This document shows, one piece after another, positions 30,437 through 36,302 of a DNA stretch of 36,302 nt. The translations under genes were made by a program, and so were the position numbers. The number at the start of each line of letters is the position of its first letter. Position 1 is the first letter of the stretch. The notes beneath the pieces were generated by a model. The model saw only the letters and a program-made list of their open reading frames with translations, ran no database searches and was not told where the DNA came from. The DNA is from Candidatus Flavonifractor merdigallinarum (GTDB taxonomy: Bacteria > Bacillota > Clostridia > Oscillospirales > Oscillospiraceae), in contig DXDX01000031.1 of the NCBI GenBank assembly GCA_019115265.1, forward strand, positions 1-36,302, in the 5' to 3' direction.

Positions 30437-31570
30437 ATGATCGTCTATCTGGATAATGCTTCCACAACTCGGGTGTGTGAGGAGGCGGCCCGGGCCGCCC
30501 TGGAGGTGATGACCCAGGAGTTTGGCAACCCGTCCGCCCGGTATGGATTGGCCCAAAAGGCCGCCCGCCGTCTGGAGGAGGACCGGGCCGCGGTGGCCGC
30601 CGCTCTGGGGTGTGAGAGCGGAGAGCTCTATTTCACCTCCTGCGGCACCGAGGGGGACAACTGGGCTGTCCGAGCGGCGGTGGAGTATGGCCGCCGCCGG
30701 GGCAAGCACATTGTCACCACCGCCATTGAGCACTCGGCGGTGCTGGAGCCGCTGAAAGAGCTGGAGGGCAAGGGGTACAGCATTACCCGCCTGCGCCCGG
30801 ACAAGAGCGGCCATGTCTCCCCCCGGGATTTGCGGGAGGCCCTGCGGGAGGACACGGTGCTGGTGTCCATGATGCTGGTGAACAACGAGCTGGGCACCAT
30901 ACAGCCCGTTCAGGAGTGCGCCGCCATTACCAAAGCCTACTGCCCCGACATTCTCTTCCACACCGACGCGGTGCAGGCCTTTTTAAAGGTACCCTTTACC
31001 CCCAAGGAGCTGGGGGTGGATCTGCTGACCATCAGCGGCCACAAAGTGCGGGCCCCCAAGGGGATTGGCGCGCAGTATATCCGCGCAGGACTGAAGCTCA
31101 GCCCCCTGCTCCGGGGGGGCGGACAGGAGAAGGGGCTGCGCCCCGGCACCGAGCCCACCGCCCAGATTGCCGCCCTGGCGGCGGCCTGCCGGGTGTGGGA
31201 GAGCTGGAGTGAGAGGTACCGCTCCCACATGGCCCAGTTAAAGGAGTACGCGTTGGAAAAGCTGTGTCAGACAGTGCCCGATTTGGAGGTGGTGAACGCG
31301 GGAGACGCCCCCCACATCTGCGCCGTGTCCCTGCCCGGCTACCCCAGTGAGATGCTGGTCCGGGCCCTCAACGACCGGGGCGTGTATGTCTCCTCCGGCT
31401 CGGCCTGCCACAAGGGCAAGCCCAGCCACGTCTTTGGGGCCCTGGGCCTGCCCAAGCGGACGCTGATGGGGGTGCTGCGGGTTTCCTTCTCCCCCGATTC
31501 CACTCGGGAAGAGGTGGACGCCCTGGCAGAGGGGCTGGCGGCTATTCGCGCCGGACATGTGGGGGCGTAA
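30437..31570 (+). CDS. Cysteine desulfurase (NifS/IscS family)
   Basis: The 377-residue PLP enzyme removes sulfur from cysteine for Fe-S clusters or thio-modification. It begins YLDNASTT, has the PLP-lysine in ISGHKVRAPKG, and the catalytic Cys in SSGSACHKGKPSHVFGALGL, a variant of the usual SGSAC-S/T loop. ATG 30437 fits the family start; upstream GTG 30422 would add five residues. No good ribosome binding site is visible at either start. The next gene is a MATE protein, not iscU or thiI, so the sulfur acceptor is not evident from context. Confidence 0.92.
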   Translation: MIVYLDNASTTRVCEEAARAALEVMTQEFGNPSARYGLAQKAARRLEEDRAAVAAALGCESGELYFTSCGTEGDNWAVRAAVEYGRRRGKHIVTTAIEHSAVLEPLKELEGKGYSITRLRPDKSGHVSPRDLREALREDTVLVSMMLVNNELGTIQPVQECAAITKAYCPDILFHTDAVQAFLKVPFTPKELGVDLLTISGHKVRAPKGIGAQYIRAGLKLSPLLRGGGQEKGLRPGTEPTAQIAALAAACRVWESWSERYRSHMAQLKEYALEKLCQTVPDLEVVNAGDAPHICAVSLPGYPSEMLVRALNDRGVYVSSGSACHKGKPSHVFGALGLPKRTLMGVLRVSFSPDSTREEVDALAEGLAAIRAGHVGA

Positions 31571-31599
31571 CCGTCCCCCCATCATCACATTGGAAAGGC

Positions 31600-31626
31600 G
31601 CCGGCGCGGAGAGAGAACGCGCCGGC
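31600..31626 (+). promoter_or_regulatory. GC-rich hairpin just before the MATE gene
   Basis: A perfect 9-bp stem (GCCGGCGCG / CGCGCCGGC) has the purine loop GAGAGAGAA. It ends four bases before GTG 31631 and ten before ATG 31637. No other ribosome binding site is present, and the loop is the only GAGAG-rich piece, so the hairpin may control initiation. It may also be a weak terminator without a U run. Confidence 0.5.
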
Positions 31627-31636
31627 TGGTGTGTCT

Positions 31637-33019
31637 ATGTTCTCCTACCTGAATCGGGGCGGCGTATTTTACCGCAATGTGTGTTCTCTGGCGCTGCCCA
31701 TTCTGTTCCAGAACCTCATTACCACCTCTCTGGGGATGATTGACACCTTTATGGTGGGCAGTCTGGGGGAGGCCCCCCTGGCCGCCGTGGCCCAGGCCAA
31801 CATCCCGGTCTTTATCATTCAGCTGGTGATTTTCGGCCTCCAGAGCGGCTCGTCGGTGCTCATCAGTCAGTACTGGGGGCGGGGCGATACCGACGCCATC
31901 AACCGCGTGATGGGCATTGGCTTTTATCTGGCGGGGGCCATCTCGGCCATCTTTGCGATCATCATGTCCTGTTTTCCCAGCGCCCTGATGGGGCTTTTAA
32001 CCAACAATGAGGAGCTTATCCCCCTGGCGGCGGGGTACGCCCGCATTGTGGGAGTTTCCTACCTCTTTAACAGCATCACCGGCGTTTACACCGGCGCCCA
32101 CCGGAGCATGGAAAATCCCAAGCTGGGGCTGTATATCTATGCCGCCTCCATGCTCACCAACACTTTTCTCAACTGGGTGTTTATCTTCGGCAACCTGGGC
32201 GCCCCCCGGCTGGAGGTGGAGGGGGCGGCTCTGGCCACCCTCATCTCCCGGATTGTGGAGTTTATCATTATGGTGGTGTACGCCCGGTGCAATAGGCGCT
32301 TCCGCCTGCGTCTGAGTCTGTGCCTGCGGCCAGACCGGGCGCTGGTGGAGAAGTTTTTCCGCTTTGCCACGCCGGTGGTTATCAATGAAACTCTGTGGGG
32401 AATGGGCACCTCCATGTATAAGGTGATTATGGGCCACATGGAGGACAGTACCCACATTCTGGCCGCCCGGGCTATCGCCGGAAATGTGGAGGACATCAGC
32501 CTGGTGGCGGTGTTTGCCATCGCCGGAACCGCCGCCATTGTGGTGGGCCGAGAGATTGGCGCGGGCCGCCGGGCCACGGTGTATGAGGTGGCCGCCGCTC
32601 TGAATACCATGGCGTTTCTGTGCGGCGGGCTCATTGGAGCGGCGCTGGTGGTGTCCGCCCACACCTGGCTGCCGGCCATTGTGTACCCCCTTTTCCACCT
32701 GACGCCCACCTCCGCCTCCATCGCCACCCTGATTCTCACCTTTACCGGCGTTCTGATGCCGCTGCGCTCCTTTGACTCCACCAATACGGTGGGAGTGCTC
32801 CGGGGCGGCGGAGACAGCCGGGCCGCCGCTATCATTGACGTGTCGGCCATGTGGCTGGTGGCCATTCCGCTGGCGGCCATCTTTGCGCTGGTGCTGCGGT
32901 GGAATATCGTGTGGGTCTATGTGGCCATCACCATCGAGCAGCTGGTGAAATTTACTCTGGGCTTTTCCCGGTTTCGTTCCCGCGCCTGGATCAACGACAT
33001 CACACGGGCCGGCCAGTGA
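31637..33019 (+). CDS. MATE-family efflux transporter
   Basis: The 460-residue product is a multidrug/toxin extrusion protein with 12 membrane helices. Family stretches include LALPILFQNLITTSLGMIDTFMVGSLG (in part), LISQYWGRGD in the first half and the pseudo-repeat around GTAAIVVGREIGAG in the second. It uses Na+ or H+ gradients to export substrates across the membrane; substrate unknown. The start is either GTG 31631 or ATG 31637; both lack a clear ribosome binding site because of the preceding hairpin. It lies 66 bases after the cysteine desulfurase and may be co-transcribed. Confidence 0.9.
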   Translation: MFSYLNRGGVFYRNVCSLALPILFQNLITTSLGMIDTFMVGSLGEAPLAAVAQANIPVFIIQLVIFGLQSGSSVLISQYWGRGDTDAINRVMGIGFYLAGAISAIFAIIMSCFPSALMGLLTNNEELIPLAAGYARIVGVSYLFNSITGVYTGAHRSMENPKLGLYIYAASMLTNTFLNWVFIFGNLGAPRLEVEGAALATLISRIVEFIIMVVYARCNRRFRLRLSLCLRPDRALVEKFFRFATPVVINETLWGMGTSMYKVIMGHMEDSTHILAARAIAGNVEDISLVAVFAIAGTAAIVVGREIGAGRRATVYEVAAALNTMAFLCGGLIGAALVVSAHTWLPAIVYPLFHLTPTSASIATLILTFTGVLMPLRSFDSTNTVGVLRGGGDSRAAAIIDVSAMWLVAIPLAAIFALVLRWNIVWVYVAITIEQLVKFTLGFSRFRSRAWINDITRAGQ

Positions 33020-33052
33020 GCTGTGCCCCACGGGCAAGAAAGGGAGGCTGCC

Positions 33053-33835
33053 ATGCTTCGCATCACCGTCCTCATTGAAAACGACACCCACGGCCCGCTG
33101 ACGTGTGAGCACGGGCTGTCCCTCTATGTGGAATACCGGGGGACGGTCTGGCTGCTGGACACCGGCACCAGCGGTATCTTTGTGAAAAACGCGGATGCCT
33201 TGGGGCTGGATTTGGGCCAGGTGGAGGGGGCGGTGCTCTCCCACGGGCACGACGACCACGCCGGGGGCCTACCCGCTTTTTTCGGCCGCAACCAGCGCGC
33301 CAAGGTCTACGCCCGCCCCGCCGCCCGGGAGGAGTATGCCCGGGACACCGCCAATGAGGCCACACGGCCCGCCGGGGTGGATGCGGCGCTCTTCGGGCGC
33401 TTTGCCGAGCGGTTTGATTTGGATGACGGGCCCCGTACCCTGGCGCCGGGGCTGCACCTCATCCCGGACGGGGTGGAGCATGAGCAGTCCCTGGTGGCGG
33501 AGACCACGCAGGGGCTGGTGGTGATGAACTCCTGCTGTCACGCCGGCGCGGATGTCATCGTGTCCGAACTGCTGCACCACTTTCCCAGGCAGAACGTTTA
33601 CGCTCTGGTGGGGGGCTTTCACCTGGTGGGCAAGCACGGCATGGGCTCGCTGGGCAGGGAGCCGGAGGAGGTGACCACCCTCTCCCGCCGCCTCACCGGG
33701 GAGCTGGGGGTGCGGGAGATTCACACCGGACACTGTACCGGCCGCCCCGCCTTTGCCCTCATGGAGGAGGCCGCCCCCGGACGCCTCTTCCACCTGAACA
33801 CCGGCGATGTGCTTCTCTTCGACGAAACATTTTAG
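33053..33835 (+). CDS. MBL-fold metallohydrolase
   Basis: The 260-residue product has the metallo-beta-lactamase fold with the metal motif LSHGHDDHAGG (HxHxDH, about residues 63-73) and later ligands probably His in NSCCHAGADV and GGFHLVG and the late TGHCTG. This layout resembles MBL proteins annotated as 7,8-dihydropterin-6-yl-methyl-aminobenzene phosphate synthase-like, whose true substrate in bacteria is uncertain. ATG 33053 follows GGGAGG at five-base spacing; an in-frame GTG at 33023 lies just after the MATE stop without such a site. A strong terminator follows. Confidence 0.88.
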   Translation: MLRITVLIENDTHGPLTCEHGLSLYVEYRGTVWLLDTGTSGIFVKNADALGLDLGQVEGAVLSHGHDDHAGGLPAFFGRNQRAKVYARPAAREEYARDTANEATRPAGVDAALFGRFAERFDLDDGPRTLAPGLHLIPDGVEHEQSLVAETTQGLVVMNSCCHAGADVIVSELLHHFPRQNVYALVGGFHLVGKHGMGSLGREPEEVTTLSRRLTGELGVREIHTGHCTGRPAFALMEEAAPGRLFHLNTGDVLLFDETF

Positions 33836-33841
33836 CAATCG

Positions 33842-33877
33842 GCCCCGCGCTCTGACGATGGATGCGCGGGGCTTTTT
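33842..33877 (+). terminator. Terminator after the MBL-fold gene
   Basis: CCCCGCGC / GCGCGGGG stem (33843-33850 and 33864-33871, plus the G33842-C33872 pair), 13-base loop, then TTTTT. Confidence 0.9.
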
Positions 33878-33906
33878 CTGTTCACATTTAATTTACAACC
33901 GGCCTA

Positions 33907-33966
33907 TTGACTTTTTCGGGGGATGGTGGTACATTAAGTTTAGCACTCGGGGGAGCTGAGTGCTAA
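33907..33966 (+). promoter_or_regulatory. hrcA-grpE-dnaK promoter with CIRCE operator
   Basis: TTGACT (33907-33912), 17-base spacer, TACATT (33930-33935). Immediately downstream is an exact CIRCE element: TTAGCACTC (33940-33948), nine bases, GAGTGCTAA (33958-33966). HrcA, the first gene product, binds CIRCE and represses the operon until heat stress titrates GroEL. The perfect match leaves little doubt. Confidence 0.98.
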
Positions 33967-33989
33967 AGACCAAGCGAGAGGTGATGGAC

Positions 33990-35045
33990 ATGGATTTGAC
34001 TGAGCGAAAAAAGCGCATTCTCCGTGCCATCATTGAAAGTTATATTGCCACAGCGGAGCCGGTGGGGTCCAAATCCGTGGCGGAATTTCTGGACCGCAAG
34101 CTCTCCTCCGCCACCATCCGCAATGAGATGGCCGATTTGGAGAGTTTGGGGCTGCTGGAAAAGCCCCACACCTCGGCGGGGCGGGTGCCGTCCCCCAAGG
34201 GCTACCGGCTGTACGTCAACGAGCTGATGGAGGAGCACAAGCTCTCCGTCCAGGAGACCGAGCGCATCAATCACGCCCTGCGCATGAAGATGCAGGAGCT
34301 GGACCGGGTCATCGACCAGGCCGGGCGGGTGGTCTCCCAGTTGACCAACTACCCCGCCTTCGCCCTCTCTTCTGGAGCGGAGCAGGTGACCATCCGGCGG
34401 TTTGACCTTCTGATGGTGGAGCGCAACGCCTTTATCATTGTCGTGATGACCGATACCAATCTGGTGCGCAACAAGCTGGTGCAGCTGCCCAGCGACCTCA
34501 CCGAGGCCCAGCTGCAAATGCTCAACACCCTGCTCAACACCACGTTTACCGGCCTGACGCTGGACCAGATTACCCCGGAGCTGATGCGGGTGGCCCAGCA
34601 CGCCGCCGGAGAGGCCTATGGGCTCATCTCCCTGGTGGTCTCCTTTGCTATGGAGGTGCTGGAGAGCCTGGAGCACCGGCGGGTCCACACGGCGGGGCTG
34701 GCCCATCTGCTGGAGCTGCCGGAGTACCAGAATCTGGAGCGGGCACAGCCGCTGATGAGCTACCTGTCCGAGGACCAGGACGCCAGCGGCTTCCCGGTGC
34801 CCAAAAATGACCCCATGCGCATTCTCATCGGACCGGAAAACGTGGTGGACGCCCTGAAAGACACCAGTGTGGTGGTGGCCAGCTACGACATCGGCGAGGG
34901 GATGCGGGGCATCATCGGTGTGGTGGGCCCCACACGCATGGACTACGCGAAAATTACCGCCCGCCTTTCCTACTTTGCCGAGGGTTTGAGCCGCCTGTTC
35001 AATACAGGGGCCCTGCCGGAGGGCGAACAGAAGGGTGAGGAATAA
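33990..35045 (+). CDS. hrcA: Heat-inducible transcription repressor HrcA
   Basis: The 351-residue product is the CIRCE-binding repressor. The N-terminal winged helix reads RKKRILRAIIESYIATAEPVGSKSV (in part) and SSATIRNEMADLESLGLLEKPHTSAGRVPS (in part); the GAF-like and inserted dimerisation regions follow to about residue 340. ATG 33990 is chosen because AGAGGTG lies six bases upstream; an ATG two codons earlier abuts that site, and earlier starts overlap CIRCE. It is followed by grpE after 16 bases. Confidence 0.96.
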   Translation: MDLTERKKRILRAIIESYIATAEPVGSKSVAEFLDRKLSSATIRNEMADLESLGLLEKPHTSAGRVPSPKGYRLYVNELMEEHKLSVQETERINHALRMKMQELDRVIDQAGRVVSQLTNYPAFALSSGAEQVTIRRFDLLMVERNAFIIVVMTDTNLVRNKLVQLPSDLTEAQLQMLNTLLNTTFTGLTLDQITPELMRVAQHAAGEAYGLISLVVSFAMEVLESLEHRRVHTAGLAHLLELPEYQNLERAQPLMSYLSEDQDASGFPVPKNDPMRILIGPENVVDALKDTSVVVASYDIGEGMRGIIGVVGPTRMDYAKITARLSYFAEGLSRLFNTGALPEGEQKGEE

Positions 35046-35061
35046 ACAGGAGGGAAACTCT

Positions 35062-35616
35062 TTGAGCAAGCAGAAAGAAAAAGCCGCGCCCCAGCCGGAC
35101 GCGGAGGAGACTGTGGCGCCTGAGACTCAACCCGAGGAGACCGCAGCGCCCCAGGAGGAGACCCCCGACCCGCTGCTGGCGGAGCTGGAGGCTCTGAAAG
35201 ACTCCCTGGCCAAAAAAGAGGAACAGTACCTCCGTCTGGCCGCCGAGTATGACAACTACCGCAAGCGCACCCAGAAGGAAAAGACCGACGCCTATCAGAG
35301 CGCCAAAGCGGACGCGGTGCTGGCATTCCTGCCGGTGTACGACAATCTGGAGCGGGCCCTCAAGCAGGAGACCGCCGACGAGGCGTACAAGAAGGGCGTG
35401 GAGATGACCATGACCGGCCTGAAAGAGGTGCTCGGCAAGCTGGGCGTGGAGGAAATTCCCGCTCTGGGCGAGACCTTTGACCCCAGCGTTCACAATGCGG
35501 TGATGCATGTGGAGGACGAGGGGGCCGGAGAGAACACCGTGGTTGAGGTGTTCCAGGCGGGCTTCCGCACCGGCGAAAAGGTCATCCGATTCGCCATGGT
35601 GAAGGTGGCCAATTAG
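35062..35616 (+). CDS. grpE: Nucleotide exchange factor GrpE
   Basis: The 184-residue product is the DnaK exchange factor. A disordered acidic N-terminus (about 1-45, rich in E, P, A) leads to the long helix with YLRLAAEYDNYRKRTQKEK, then ADAVLAFLPVYDNLERAL and the C-terminal beta domain ending GFRTGEKVIRFAMVKVAN. The start is TTG 35062 with AGGAGGG seven bases upstream; no ATG is near. TTG starts are uncommon and may lower GrpE relative to DnaK. Confidence 0.95.
   Translation: MSKQKEKAAPQPDAEETVAPETQPEETAAPQEETPDPLLAELEALKDSLAKKEEQYLRLAAEYDNYRKRTQKEKTDAYQSAKADAVLAFLPVYDNLERALKQETADEAYKKGVEMTMTGLKEVLGKLGVEEIPALGETFDPSVHNAVMHVEDEGAGENTVVEVFQAGFRTGEKVIRFAMVKVAN

Positions 35617-36302
<686 letters not shown>

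Noticed and set aside
33840-33906. Extra gene between the MBL hydrolase and hrcA
   Set aside because: The gap holds only the terminator and the start of the CIRCE promoter.

Overview
The window looks like a chromosomal segment of a high-GC, Gram-positive, strictly anaerobic gut-type Firmicute, most likely an Oscillospiraceae (Flavonifractor/Lawsonibacter-like) clostridium. The reasons are strong AGGAGG-type ribosome binding sites, a CIRCE-controlled hrcA-grpE-dnaK cluster, a YclNOPQ-type siderophore importer, a rubredoxin/flavodiiron oxygen-defence pair, a clostridial NiCo riboswitch and PBSX-like tail proteins. The family-level placement is inference from protein flavour, not from a marker gene.

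Positions 1-6450 are the 3' part of a tightly packed, co-directional contractile-tail operon: tail tube, a zinc-ribbon protein in the chaperone slot, a low-complexity protein in the tape-measure slot, LysM protein, XkdQ-like hub, small spike/OB protein, gp25-like protein, baseplate J, YmfQ/XkdU-like protein, and a small protein with two carbohydrate-binding-like modules. It ends at a strong terminator without holin, endolysin or recognisable fibre. The absence of a normal tape measure makes this the most unusual part of the window: a possible short or domesticated contractile particle.

Positions 6470-9137 hold a convergent ABC-class ATPase and then what looks like a relic of a mobile element: a ribbon-helix-helix protein, two fully overlapping divergent promoters with an 11-bp direct repeat, a 29-codon ORF, a run of GNRA-capped hairpins, and a frameshifted coding remnant. 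Positions 9138-10344 are a Co/Ni-type cation diffusion facilitator behind a NiCo riboswitch whose last helix competes with an intrinsic terminator. Divergent to it, 10433-14392 is a siderophore ABC importer (two permeases, ATPase, lipoprotein) with its own terminator-bearing leader and a palindromic operator.

Positions 14398-21889 read leftward: an unknown 180-residue protein, then the complete phosphate regulon pstS-pstC-pstA-pstB-phoU-phoB/P-phoR with PHO-box-like TGTAAA repeats upstream of pstS. Positions 21890-22343 carry no gene but an array of perfect hairpins. A WYL-domain regulator and asnS are divergent, then secG, a BceAB-like ABC transporter, a PAP2 phosphatase, rubredoxin and flavodiiron protein all read leftward.

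From 30364 the genes read rightward: a cysteine desulfurase, a MATE efflux protein, an MBL-fold hydrolase, and the CIRCE-controlled hrcA-grpE-dnaK operon, with dnaK cut by the window edge. A repeat-like 283-bp insert lies between grpE and dnaK.
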